Positions 34,749-43,611 of a DNA stretch of 64,000 nucleotides are shown one piece after another. The stretch spans positions 56,761 to 120,760 of the forward strand of contig NZ_QNHG01000003.1 of NCBI RefSeq assembly GCF_003290025.1. Reading direction: 5' to 3'. A program made the position numbers and the translations under genes. The DNA is from Pseudogemmobacter bohemicus (GTDB lineage: Bacteria > Pseudomonadota > Alphaproteobacteria > Rhodobacterales > Rhodobacteraceae). The notes under the pieces are model-generated. The model had not been told where the DNA came from and ran no database searches. It was given only the letters and a program-made list of their open reading frames with translations. Within the stretch, counting starts at the first letter, position 1, and every line of letters begins with the position of its first letter.

Positions 34749-35407
34749 GAATCAATCCCCGATTGAGATTGTAGATGAGCGGAAGCGGAAGTGCGAGTGA
34801 GCATAATTGCGCCGACGGGACTGGCCTTAATATCGTGAGGGCGTCGATTGTGGCCGGGAGCTTCTCGGGTGGCGAGACGATCAACGCTTTGGACTATCGC
34901 CCGTCGGCTTCGAAAGGCATCGTCTCGAAGGACCCAAAACCACTCAATCCTCATGCCAAGACAGTTGATGCGCTGCGCTACGAGACAGGGCGCTGACTGA
35001 AGGCCAGTACCGCTTTCGGCTACAGCAAGCCCGCCTAGAATATTGGAACACTGAGGGTAGATCTCAAGCGAAGAGCCTGCGTTCCCATCGAAAAGCTACA
35101 GGTCGTCATCGGCCATAGGCCGGTCGCTCGTGCATACTGCTGCGAGTGCCCGCTTCCGCCGTTATTCAATCGAGACGGTCCTGGGCCGTTCATTGTGAAG
35201 CCACAGCGAACGTCTGCAACGCCCCTCAGAACTGAAATCTTGGCCGTGACTTCGCTGCACCGCCAGTCGTATGTCGGCTTCCGGGAATGTGGCAATGCAG
35301 CATAGTTCCAGTTCGACCGTCCGCTCTGGGCCGAAAACCGGTCATTCGCATGCTATCCAACCGCTCGACTGCGGGTCCTAACAGTGGTCTCTCGACGCCA
35401 CCTGATA
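34749..35407. other. Non-coding gap with dispersed repeat
   Basis: About 660 bases without a supported gene. It contains the promoter region of the DUF4297-HerA operon near 34750. It also holds one copy of the dispersed intergenic repeat at 35275-35335. Confidence 0.4.
35275..35335. repeat. Dispersed intergenic repeat, copy 1
   Basis: GGCTTCCGGGAATGTGGC, then GCAGCATAG, then CGACCGTCCGCTCTGGGCCG. It shares the order of blocks with copies at 39641-39710 and 40754-40812. All three are outside genes, between defence operons. Confidence 0.65.
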
Positions 35408-35838
35408 TCACTGCGGGATTTGAAGATACCCACCACCGATGAACCACGGGTTGGCGGCCAGCGTCTGAAACATGATGTGTTGCCAGCAATTGAGCCGAGT
35501 GGCGTAGCGTGCCTGCTCTTCGGCGAGATAGGCCTGCACGCCGGCTACTCCCTTTGTCGCCGCAATCGTGGTGAGATGGTGGCGCAAGGGAATGAGTTCA
35601 TCATTCGCATTCGAAGTGTAGCTCACGCCGAGTTTGACGACATCAAAGTGCCGTTTTGCCCGGAGCCGCGAGACCTGCGGCCAGTGCGCCGGCGCATTGA
35701 CGTGAAAGACTAGAACGGGCGGACCAGCGACATCGAGCTGGGCGAAGATCCACTGCTGCTGGGTGTAGTCGTCATAGTATGGGTGGAGGGTCTGCTCTTC
35801 CGCGCAGGTTGGGAAGCGCGCCCGCTTGGCGTTGATGA
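35408..35838 (-). pseudogene. PtuB-like HNH gene, 3' part (split by the IS)
   Basis: The C-terminal half of the interrupted HNH gene, about 143 codons: AKRARFPTCAEEQTLHPYYDD, then QQQWIFAQLD, then a helical end GGYLQIPQ. The P-x-x-x-EEQ-x-HPYYDD block normally follows the last CxxC of this HNH family. Joining the codons at 37192 to those at 35838 restores CDFCNINAKRARFPT in one frame. This indicates that the IS entered a once intact gene. Confidence 0.8.
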
Positions 35839-35839
35839 T

Positions 35840-37190
35840 GTGACCGCCCCCCGACGGCATCTGTGTGCCAAGGTGGGTCTGCGAGGATCCACATAGGAGA
35901 GCGGTCATGTCGGAGATTACCACTGTCGGGCTCGATCTGGCGAAGAATGTGTTCCAGGCACATGGTGCCGACGCCTCTGGGCAAGCTGTGCTGCGCAAGA
36001 AGCTGAGGCGGGATCAGGTGCTGTCGTTCTTCAGCCAGTTGCCGAGCTGCATTGTCGCCATGGAAGCCTGCGGAGGGGCGCATTTCTGGGGCCGCGAGAT
36101 CGGCAAGCTCGGGCACGAGGTTCGGCTGATCCCGCCCGCCTATGTGAAACCTTTCGTCAAGCGCCAGAAGAATGATGCCGCTGATGCCGAGGCGATCTGC
36201 GAAGCGGCGCAGCGCCCGACGATGCGTTTCGTCCCGGTGAAGAGTGAAGAAACCCAAGGGTCGGCGATGGTATTCCGTATCCGGGAACTTCTGATCCGGC
36301 AGCGCACACAGGCGATCAACGCCCTGCGTGGGCATCTGGGCGAGTTTGGTCAGATCGTGCCACAAGGTGCTGGCAACGCTGCGCGACTTATTGCGATGAT
36401 CGAAGACCCGGACAGCGGGCTGCCCACCGAGGCCCTCCCCACGCTTGATGTGCTGGTTGCGGCGCTCCGGCACCTCGAGACAGAGATCGGGAAGCTGGAC
36501 GCCGAGATCAGCCGGCGGGCAAAGGGCAACGAGGTCGCACGGCGGCTGATGACAATTCCTGGCATCGGCCCCCTGATCGCCACGGCCATTGCTACGCTGG
36601 CGCCCCCACCAGAGATATTCCGCACAGGCCGGGACTTTGCCGCCTGGCTCGGGCTCACCCCTCGCCAGCATTCGACAGGCGGCAAACAGAGGCTCGGGGC
36701 CACGACCAAGATGGGGGAACGATCCCTGCGGCGCCTGCTGATCATCGGCGCCAACAGCGTGATCATCAAGCGACACGTCCATGCCTCGGCCCGACCGGGA
36801 ACCTGGTTGGGCGGGATACTGACGCGCAAGCCGCCCATGCTGGTGCGGGTCGCGCTGGCGAACAAGATGGCGCGCATCGTCTGGGCCCTTATGGCCCACG
36901 GTGACGTCTACAAGGCTCCGGCCGCAGCGGCATAAGCCGTCGAGGTCGCGAGAACGTCGGAGCGGAAGAGGGCAAGGAGACGTTTGGCGCAACGGTCGTG
37001 AGACAGGATCAGGGGAACCAGCCTGCAACAAAGTGCCTTCGAGCACGCGGCGTTGATTTGGGGCCTGATCCGCGAACACCATACGGGCCCGCGGCATGAC
37101 GATGGTCGCATAAGAGGCCGGATACATGTCAGCACCCGACAACGCGTCAAAAGAAGCTTCGAACCCCCTTGCGCAAGGGGCGGTTATACA
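35840..37190 (+). mobile_element. IS110/IS1111-type insertion sequence
   Basis: About 1.35 kb, inserted in the HNH gene. Subterminal inverted sequences of GGGGCGGT type lie near each edge (about 35842-35850 and 37177-37184). The host gene reads continuously when the segment between about 35839 and 37190 is removed. One intact transposase gene fills the left and centre. The exact ends are known only to a few bases. Confidence 0.85.
35907..36935 (+). CDS. IS110/IS1111 family DEDD transposase
   Basis: A 342-residue transposase. The N-terminal RuvC-like domain starts TTVGLDLAKNVFQAHG, then IVAMEACGGAHFWGREI, then KNDAADAEAICEA, with the acidic residues expected of DEDD transposases. The C-terminal domain has MTIPGIGPLIATAI, then AAWLGLTPRQHSTGGKQRLG. 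The start at 35907 (MSEITTVG) is preferred over an upstream ATG because the family begins there and AGGAGAG precedes it. It appears intact, so the element may be active. Confidence 0.92.
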   Translation: MSEITTVGLDLAKNVFQAHGADASGQAVLRKKLRRDQVLSFFSQLPSCIVAMEACGGAHFWGREIGKLGHEVRLIPPAYVKPFVKRQKNDAADAEAICEAAQRPTMRFVPVKSEETQGSAMVFRIRELLIRQRTQAINALRGHLGEFGQIVPQGAGNAARLIAMIEDPDSGLPTEALPTLDVLVAALRHLETEIGKLDAEISRRAKGNEVARRLMTIPGIGPLIATAIATLAPPPEIFRTGRDFAAWLGLTPRQHSTGGKQRLGATTKMGERSLRRLLIIGANSVIIKRHVHASARPGTWLGGILTRKPPMLVRVALANKMARIVWALMAHGDVYKAPAAAA

Positions 37191-37611
37191 TGTTGCAGAA
37201 GTCGCAAGCCGGAACGAGGTTGAAGGGGCAGACCGACAGATTGGGATAGCGCGCCTTTGGGAGATGGTGGTCGAGCACTGTGACCGTACCGATGCCACAA
37301 AGCGGGCATTTGCCGTTGGGCGCGGCGTTACGAAGCGCGCTGTAGATCCCACGCGCCGCGCCGTTCGTAGCGCTCATCTGTTTTGAATAGAGCGCTTCGA
37401 GCTCGGACCGAGTGACGGCGTCGACATTCGGCGCGCGCACGACCTGATGCAGGCTTTGGATACGGGCGAGTTGGTCATAATTGGCTGCGTCCGCAACGAG
37501 CTGTCCCGTGATCGCCTGCAGACGAAGGCGTTGAGCCGGATCGGCAACGCCGCCGATACAGGTTGCTAGCACATCGGCCGCCGACTGCAGCGGCATCGGG
37601 AGCGTGCGCAT
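37191..37611 (-). pseudogene. PtuB-like HNH gene, 5' part (split by the IS)
   Basis: About 140 codons starting MRTLPMPLQSAADVLATC. GKCPLCGIGTVTVLDHHLPKARYPNLS, then FNLVPACDFCN, is the HNH/zinc nuclease centre found in Septu PtuB-like proteins (CPxC, DHxLPK, CxxCN). The frame ends in IS sequence. The start is 1 base after the ATPase stop, so the pair was an operon. The nuclease half of the system is presumably dead in this genome unless the IS excises. Confidence 0.82.
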
Positions 37612-37612
37612 C

Positions 37613-39199
37613 CTATTCGTTGCCCCGCGGCGGGAGCTCGTCAGGTAGGACGAGACAGAGGGCCCGCGCGAGCGCCCGGCCCTCGGCACCGAGCTGGCCG
37701 TCGAACAGCGCCAAAATCTGCTCGTAGGTGCGGCCGCCCTCGGCGTGATCGGCGATCAGTTTATGAAATCCGGTCTGCGTCACCTCCAAGCCGAACACCT
37801 CTCGGGTCAGCGTGCCGGCATTTTCGCCGAAGGTCTCTTGCTCTAGGCGATCTGCGCGAGCTTCGCGGCCGACGCGGCTTAGCTTCCAGACACAGGATTT
37901 CGGAACCTCTTGCAGCACGACCGGCGAATGCGTGGCGATGATCGCGACGCCATTGCGGTTGATCAGCAAGTCCGATAGCGCGCGTACGAACGCCGACAGC
38001 AATGGCGGGTGAAGATGGCTCTCAGGTTCGTCGATCAAGACGAGCGATTTTTCTTCGACCAGTTCGACCAAGCGGGTCATCGAAAGGAGCACAATGGCAT
38101 GGCCCGAGCTCATCCGCCGAAATAGACTGCGTGCCCGCTGTTCGAGATCCGGCCCCTGATAATCGGCGAGCGCAGAGACGTTCGCCTCGGCAAACAGAGG
38201 ATCGGCCTCCAGCGTCCGCAAGGCGTTCTCCCAGCGGCGGCGACGGACGCCTTCGCGGCAGGCCAGCATGCTCTTGGCAAATTCGTACGCCAGTTCGTGC
38301 CCGTCCTTAACGCGCGGACCGCGCGGCATCGCGACCGGCGCGCCGGTCTGTGGGGCCTCGTGCGTGACCAGTCCAAGATAAGCGTAACGCTTTTCGCCAC
38401 TGCTGGCACCGCCCAGCGGGCCGGTGGAATCGAAAGCGCTGAACGACACCGTGACCAAACCTGCGAAGCCAGGATCGGAATCCGGGTCTTCGATTCCCCA
38501 GGGGTTGGCAGCGCGGTTGCGCAGCTGGCCGACGGGCTGTTGCGGATCGTCCGCCGGCATTCCGAGGAATGCGCGAGCCAAGAAGTCGAAGCAGCGGGTC
38601 TTGCCGACGCCGTTGCGGCCGATCAGCACATGGATGTTGGTTGCTGGCAGCGAGTTTGGCGTCACCGCGAAGCCAAGGACGGGCGGCGGCGTCAGCCCGT
38701 GGGGGTCGGACGGAAAAAGATAGTCAAAGCTGTAGGGCGACAGCGCTATCTGGCCGTGGGCAAGGCGATTGAAGCGCTCTCGAACCCGCGACATTTCGAT
38801 ATCGCGCAGAAGCGAATTTTGGAGGACGGGCTCGTTGGCGTTGGCGTCGAGGATGGCTGGCGTGAACGCGCAATCGCGCATTGCGGTCAGAAAGCCGGTG
38901 CGCACGTCATCGCCGAGCGAGATCAGCGTCTCGTAATAATTCTCACCCTGGCCGACCGAGAAATAGGTTGCGTCCAAGGCTTCGAAGACCGGCGGCAATT
39001 CGGTGCTTCCTTGGTCTTCAGTCATGCCTTGGCGCGCGATTTTTGCGCTTCCCAATTCGACAACTGAGCCGTCGGGCTGGATCGCGCGGATCGCGTAGAG
39101 GGTGTACCATTTGAACCAGTCGTTCCAATTGTCCTTAATCAACTGGAAGGTCGGCATGCGCTGATAGGCAGGTTGCTGGGTTCCCACAAAGAATCGCAC
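37613..39199 (-). CDS. Septu-like (PtuA-type) ABC/AAA ATPase
   Basis: A 528-residue ATPase. Walker A is NIHVLIGRNGVGKTRC near residue 190, an ABC-like SSGEKR signature follows, and LVLIDEPESHLHPPLL is Walker B. IATHSPVVLQEVP is the switch His region, as in OLD/PtuA-type defence ATPases. The start is taken at the GTG at 39199 (RFFVGTQQ...) because a GGGGGG site lies 9 bases upstream; the longer frame is not protein-like. With the HNH gene downstream this is a Septu-like pair, described elsewhere as antiphage. Confidence 0.82.
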   Translation of the reverse strand: MRFFVGTQQPAYQRMPTFQLIKDNWNDWFKWYTLYAIRAIQPDGSVVELGSAKIARQGMTEDQGSTELPPVFEALDATYFSVGQGENYYETLISLGDDVRTGFLTAMRDCAFTPAILDANANEPVLQNSLLRDIEMSRVRERFNRLAHGQIALSPYSFDYLFPSDPHGLTPPPVLGFAVTPNSLPATNIHVLIGRNGVGKTRCFDFLARAFLGMPADDPQQPVGQLRNRAANPWGIEDPDSDPGFAGLVTVSFSAFDSTGPLGGASSGEKRYAYLGLVTHEAPQTGAPVAMPRGPRVKDGHELAYEFAKSMLACREGVRRRRWENALRTLEADPLFAEANVSALADYQGPDLEQRARSLFRRMSSGHAIVLLSMTRLVELVEEKSLVLIDEPESHLHPPLLSAFVRALSDLLINRNGVAIIATHSPVVLQEVPKSCVWKLSRVGREARADRLEQETFGENAGTLTREVFGLEVTQTGFHKLIADHAEGGRTYEQILALFDGQLGAEGRALARALCLVLPDELPPRGNE

Positions 39200-39736
39200 G
39201 ATGTTTATACCCCCCAACAGATGCCGCGCTTCTATACTGTTTCGTCCGCGCCCGAAACAATTGGCTGTCTCAGAAATGCTCCGTGGCGGACTTGAGTCAT
39301 CCGGCCCGCGGGCGGACCATCGCAAAGAGTTTGCGATAATCAGACATTGACTCCTAGCCGATCACACAAATGTCAGGTCTTACAATAAGTCGATATTTGC
39401 CGCCGCGCCAGAGAACGACAGTTTTGTCCAAGATTGCGGACCATCTGATCGTCTAAGCGGGTCGCCAACGCTGATCAGGAGCACCCCGGCCCTAAGTGCG
39501 CGGCACCTTGAGATAACAGAGCGTCTGCAAGGCGGCGCGACAATCGCTTACCTATCGCACGACGCGTCTAAGGCGCGGACTGCAGCTTCGTCCCCATCGA
39601 TTCCATTTTTGCCGGGTGTCTGCTGCGGAGAAAGATCAACGGCAGCTTCCGGGAATTGCGGCGACGCCGCATAAATCGAGGCCGACCGTCCGTTAAGGGC
39701 CGACCTCGAGAGGTAACCAAGGGCACCATCTGGGGC
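39200..39736. other. Non-coding gap with dispersed repeat
   Basis: Between the PtuA-like and cyclase-like genes. It holds the ATPase promoter and the repeat copy at 39641-39710. No gene is seen in the rest. Confidence 0.4.
39641..39710. repeat. Dispersed intergenic repeat, copy 2
   Basis: GGCAGCTTCCGGGAATTGCG, then CGCCGCATAAATC, then CCGACCGTCCGTTAAGGGCC. It ends 26 bases before the stop of the cyclase-like gene. Confidence 0.65.
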
Positions 39737-40558
39737 TCAGAAGCTCCTGAACGGTAGCCGTGTGTCCCGCAGCTCTGTGCCCGCTACATTTATCGAGCCG
39801 ATCACCGGTATAGCGGTCGGATCAGGATGGGTCGAAACCTCAGCATTCCAGTACCGCGCAAACCACTCTAACTTGGCGTAAACATCAGGCTGATCGATTG
39901 TACGGTCATGTTTCTCTTGAAAGATTTGTTGGATCGAGCAGCCGACTTTATACATTGGATGGTGAAGCATGTCGGGACTACTGGGATGCTGACGGTTGAA
40001 GCAGGCCAATTCCGTTAGGTAGTTTAAGAACCAGACGCCATCCCGATCGCGAAGTAGACGCGAATTGCGATAGGCCGCCCAGACCTCGCTTTGACTCGCG
40101 TAGCAGACCGCGGCGTCGAACGCTGCGGCACCCAATATTACTCGGGGCATCTTCGCTACTTTTGATTCAAGATCATAGGCCGCGTTCACTCCCGTTCCGA
40201 AGGCAAGATGATCGTTGTGCGTCATCCCGCCAATGGTCACTCCACCACGAATAAAAATGCCGAGCTGGAGTAAATTCCAAGCGAGGGCATCAATCGAGAG
40301 CAGGAGATGCCATAGACCCTCTGGAGTGTTAGCCGCCGACAGAATGAGGCTATCGGAGAAACTCTGCGTTCGCAGTTCCGTATCACCGTCGCCGGGAGGC
40401 GTCACTGCCCGCACTTTCTCTAGCGCCTCGATGATCTCGCGACGCAGGTTCACGTCCCGGTCGGCACGTTGGACTAGAGCTCCAAAACCGAGAATGTCGA
40501 CAAACCCTACGACACGCGCCTGATATTCATCATCGAGTGTTTCGTTCGTAACAGCCAT
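39737..40558 (-). CDS. Class III nucleotidyl cyclase-like protein (possible Pycsar-type cyclase)
   Basis: A 273-residue soluble protein. VVGFVDILGFGALV near residue 17 and SFSDSLILSA near residue 66 place two Asp residues about 48 apart, like the metal-binding pair of class III nucleotidyl cyclases. RGGVTIGGM and AFGTGVNAAYDLESKVA follow in the right order. Stand-alone cyclases with this pattern occur in Pycsar antiphage systems, where they make cCMP or cUMP. No effector (TIR or membrane protein) is beside it here. Cyclase activity is inferred from motifs only. Confidence 0.55.
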   Translation of the reverse strand: MAVTNETLDDEYQARVVGFVDILGFGALVQRADRDVNLRREIIEALEKVRAVTPPGDGDTELRTQSFSDSLILSAANTPEGLWHLLLSIDALAWNLLQLGIFIRGGVTIGGMTHNDHLAFGTGVNAAYDLESKVAKMPRVILGAAAFDAAVCYASQSEVWAAYRNSRLLRDRDGVWFLNYLTELACFNRQHPSSPDMLHHPMYKVGCSIQQIFQEKHDRTIDQPDVYAKLEWFARYWNAEVSTHPDPTAIPVIGSINVAGTELRDTRLPFRSF

Positions 40559-40753
40559 GCTTCAGGTTCCATATCATCGCCACGAGTTAGCACGTGCGAA
40601 TGTTGCGGATCAGCATCGCAATATGGCCGGGTGAACCTGTCTGCAAGTTTTTTGAATCAAGTCCGAGTAAGCACAGCTACCTGCTTCCACTTCTGAGTAG
40701 AAGTCATCACCTCGCAGGTTCACAGCCGTCGAAGGCGCGAGCGACACACCCTG

Positions 40754-40812
40754 TTGCGGAAGTGCCGCTGCGCAGCAAAGGTGAGGCGCGACCGTCCGTT
40801 AAGGGCCGAGGC
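40754..40812. repeat. Dispersed intergenic repeat, copy 3
   Basis: TTGCGGAAGTGCCGCTGCGC, then CGCGACCGTCCGTTAAGGGC, which then runs straight into the left end of the MITE. The CGACCGTCCGTTAAGGGCCGA block is identical to copy 2. Confidence 0.65.
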
Positions 40813-40966
40813 TGTGCCAAAACTCAGATTCTGAGAGGTTGACGAGAACATCTTTCTTGAGATCGCCATTTTGGCGGCATTGAACAGAAAAGAATCTCCG
40901 CTTGGATCATTTGATAGAACGTCGCTCCGCACTCTGCCATGCTCGCGCGAGTTTTGACACAGCCTC
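40808..40966. mobile_element. MITE-like element with 18-bp terminal inverted repeats
   Basis: A 159-base element. It begins GAGGCTGTGCCAAAACTC and ends GAGTTTTGACACAGCCTC, inverted repeats with one mismatch in 18. There is no coding sequence inside. Such GGCTGTGTCAAAACTC ends suggest a non-autonomous derivative of an insertion sequence that must be mobilised in trans. No target duplication is clear. Confidence 0.75.
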
Positions 40967-41016
40967 TGCCTATAGCCCCGCCGCCAGTACCGGCCGCACG
41001 GTTTTCTAATCGAGGG

Positions 41017-42144
41017 TTATTCCGCGGCAATCGGAGCTGACTCGTGCTCCTCTATCAGTTCGCGGATCGTCCGACCGATGGCTCGGCCGAGGAGCGGAGG
41101 GACCGCATTGCCAACTTGGACATATTGATCAGTTTTCGACCCTTGGAATTCGAACCAGTCCGGAAAAGCCTGCAGGCGAGCTGCCTCCCGCACCGACACG
41201 GCTCGGTCCTGATCCGGATGGATATAGGCCCCCCAGTGAATGTCGCACTTCGTAAGCACGGTGCAGGACAGACCGTCCCAAGTCATCCGGCCATACCTTT
41301 TCGTATGATCAGAGCGCTTCGCCCGCTTCATGCCAGCTGGCAGAAGATCGTGGGGGATGTCGCGCCAGCTGCCACCCGGCGGGATATACTGCAGGCGCTC
41401 GACGTTCACTTTGCCTAGGCGGGGAGCGCCATGGTTTTCGACCGTCTTCTTTTCGCCACGAACAAACTTCTGGAAAGTGCCTTTCGTGGCCTTGGTGTAT
41501 TTCACTGTCCCGCCGTCTTCGCCGTTCGCCAGCGCAGGCAGATCACCGATCGCTTCCCTGATTGTCGTGAAGGGCTTAAGGTCGGGCCCGTGAGTCGGCG
41601 CGGGGTGGCGGATAGGTGCACCAATCCGGTTTCCGATGAAGACCACCCGACGCCGCTCCTGCGGCACGCCGTATTCTTCGGCCTTGAGGACCTTCTCTTC
41701 AACTTCATATCCAAGCGCACCGAGCTCAGCCTTGATCGCTCGGACCGCTTCGCCGCCGCCGATGGAGTAGATACCCATCACGTTTTCCATGACGATCCAT
41801 TCAGGCTGCATTCCTTCGACAATCCGCAGATACTGCTTAAAGAGCACCGCCCTAGCATCATGCATTCCGCGCTGGTGGTTGTAGACTGAGTAGGCTTGGC
41901 AGGGAGGGCCGCCAGCCAGAACGGTCAGTTCACCCTTCTTCAGTCCGGTGTCCCTCATGAGGCGTTCGATAGTCACGTCCTCGATGGGTTCGCCGATAAA
42001 CTTCGCATGCTTGTGCGTCTTCTCGAAAGTCTTTCCGGCGGCATCAAAGAGATCCACGCCAGCGAGAACCTTGAAGCCAGCCATCTCAAGCCCTGCAGAC
42101 AGGCCACCCGCGCCACAGAACAAGTCGATTGCTGTGAGGTTCAT
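41017..42144 (-). CDS. DNA (cytosine-5) methyltransferase of a NotI-like R-M system
   Basis: A 375-residue methyltransferase. Motif I is IDLFCGAGGLSAGLEMAG (residues 6-23), motif IV is GGPPCQAYSVYNHQRG around residue 80, motif VI is ENV, motif VIII is QERRRVVFIG, and motif X is QVGNAVPPLLGRAIG near the end. It is complete. It starts 77 bases after the NotI-like restriction gene on the same strand and is its likely protective partner. Confidence 0.92.
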   Translation of the reverse strand: MNLTAIDLFCGAGGLSAGLEMAGFKVLAGVDLFDAAGKTFEKTHKHAKFIGEPIEDVTIERLMRDTGLKKGELTVLAGGPPCQAYSVYNHQRGMHDARAVLFKQYLRIVEGMQPEWIVMENVMGIYSIGGGEAVRAIKAELGALGYEVEEKVLKAEEYGVPQERRRVVFIGNRIGAPIRHPAPTHGPDLKPFTTIREAIGDLPALANGEDGGTVKYTKATKGTFQKFVRGEKKTVENHGAPRLGKVNVERLQYIPPGGSWRDIPHDLLPAGMKRAKRSDHTKRYGRMTWDGLSCTVLTKCDIHWGAYIHPDQDRAVSVREAARLQAFPDWFEFQGSKTDQYVQVGNAVPPLLGRAIGRTIRELIEEHESAPIAAE

Positions 42145-42221
42145 GTCATCCGCCTATTCGACATTTGTTCTTATTTTGTTTTCTCGTGCGCCTATCACCA
42201 AACCATGAATCATGCAACGAT

Positions 42222-43244
42222 TTAGAGCAAGATCTTTCCTTGTATTCGAGCCTCGAATTCTTCCAAGGAGACCGCTTCTCCCCCCGTAAGACCTTCGATG
42301 GCGCTCTCAAGGGTCGTTCCGAATTCATCAACGATTTCTATGCTATACAGGTCATCTCCGGGCTGCCTGTGAAAGTCGGCTAGAAACCAAACGACATCGC
42401 AGTTCGATAGATGCTCCACTCGCTTCATCTGGCCCATCGACATGAAGAAGGCCTTGTCGACAAGGAGCGCCATCTTCTTGCCCCAGCGTCGGAGCGTGGG
42501 GACCTTGATCTGTAGCTGTGGCATCAATCGCTTCGGCCCGCTGCTTCTGTAATCCGGGCGGCGGCCCTCAACGGGCATCCCGGCGACCCCTTGGCGCTCT
42601 AGGATATCCCTGAACTCGATGGCCATTTCCCGTCCCGAGAAATACACCGCTTGGATTTCCACTGCGGTCCACTTCATGTCGCCACCGGCAGGGACGTTGC
42701 TCGCGACAAGGATCATGTCGATCCGACCAACGTCCTCGCCAGCGGCGCTATCTAGGTTGCCGGTGGATTCAAGGAAGCCCACCTCGCCGGCCTGCGTGGG
42801 CGAAGGATCGCCGAGGAGGCGTTCGCCAATGTGCCGGAATGCGGCGTTGTCCTGATGAAAACGATAGGGGCAAAGGGCACGGATCATGCCGCGATCACCA
42901 TCGACTGGCCGGAACGGTCCTCCATCGTCGGTATAGAGCCGCAACGAGCAGACGCCGCCCGGCTTTGTGCATGTGGGGTGCACGATATCGGTCCTGAACG
43001 GGCACGGCTTTTCACCGGCCTGCTGCTGGTCCATCAAGGCCGTGAGGACGTCGAGGCGGCCTTGCTCGCGCACCGAAAGTACGCCAAGGTCAGCCTTCTC
43101 CTGCAAGGCGATCAAACGATTAACATCGGTCTTTTTCATGGTATGCGCGCCGACCCGATGCTGTGCCATGCTAACACGGTCCATCGGCTGCAGGTCCATG
43201 AACGGCCTGCCATACCATTCAGCTATATGAAATCGTTCAGTCAT
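42222..43244 (-). CDS. NotI-like type II restriction endonuclease
   Basis: A 340-residue protein. It begins TERFHIAEWYGRPF, like NotI's IAEFFGH. Four cysteines in KPCPF, HPTC, GVCSL and ALCPYRF match the layout of the metal-binding cysteines of NotI. AVEIQAVYFSGREM corresponds to NotI LEIQTMDFHGSYK, the catalytic PD-(D/E)xK region. It is therefore a NotI-family restriction enzyme, probably with a rare GC-rich target; the exact site cannot be told. It lies upstream of the cytosine methyltransferase in one operon. Confidence 0.78.
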   Translation of the reverse strand: MTERFHIAEWYGRPFMDLQPMDRVSMAQHRVGAHTMKKTDVNRLIALQEKADLGVLSVREQGRLDVLTALMDQQQAGEKPCPFRTDIVHPTCTKPGGVCSLRLYTDDGGPFRPVDGDRGMIRALCPYRFHQDNAAFRHIGERLLGDPSPTQAGEVGFLESTGNLDSAAGEDVGRIDMILVASNVPAGGDMKWTAVEIQAVYFSGREMAIEFRDILERQGVAGMPVEGRRPDYRSSGPKRLMPQLQIKVPTLRRWGKKMALLVDKAFFMSMGQMKRVEHLSNCDVVWFLADFHRQPGDDLYSIEIVDEFGTTLESAIEGLTGGEAVSLEEFEARIQGKILL

Positions 43245-43611
43245 TGCGCCCCGAATCCCTGACGTTCAGAAGGAACCGAGCCACGAGGTCACGTCAATTG
43301 AAAACTCCAACGGCTGATGAGGCGGGTGCTTGCGGTACAGGCAACGATAAAATCGCGGGATGAGCGCATTTTCTGGCCCGAGTGCGGGTGCCGATCCAGT
43401 TTCCGATCAATCAGAGAGGCGGCACGCTGTACGGGCGACTTTCTGCTATGTTCTACGACGACTTCGTCACTACCGCCAGTTTGACCTAGGATCGGGTCTG
43501 CCGGCTCACATAGGTAGGCCTGTGTGCCCACTCGTGACAAAAGTGACATTTTGTCACGAGTCTACGTAGATACGGGCGGCAGGAAGGCACAGCGTAGGCA
43601 GAGCCCTTGTC
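43245..43611. other. Non-coding gap with a perfect palindrome
   Basis: The promoter region of the R-M operon is expected near 43260. A 32-base palindrome lies at 43530-43561. The remaining sequence up to the truncated integrase shows no gene. Confidence 0.45.
43530..43561. promoter_or_regulatory. Perfect 13-6-13 inverted repeat
   Basis: Arms ACTCGTGACAAAA and TTTTGTCACGAGT are exact reverse complements around the spacer GTGACA. It could be an operator for a dimeric regulator. With its 6-base centre it could also be a recombinase crossover site, although it does not match a known dif sequence. No T-run follows, so a terminator is unlikely. Confidence 0.55.

Larger units (their letters stand above)
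40559..41016. other. Non-coding gap with repeat copy 3 and a MITE
   Basis: The gap between the cyclase-like gene and the methyltransferase. Most of it is the dispersed repeat (40754-40812) and the MITE-like element (40808-40966). No gene is visible. Confidence 0.5.

Noticed and set aside
35772-37352. 526-codon minus-strand open frame
   Set aside because: Antisense shadow of the IS1111-type transposase that runs on into flanking gene sequence.
43530-43561. Terminator hairpin
   Set aside because: The arms are AT-ended with no T-run after the stem and no gene ends there.
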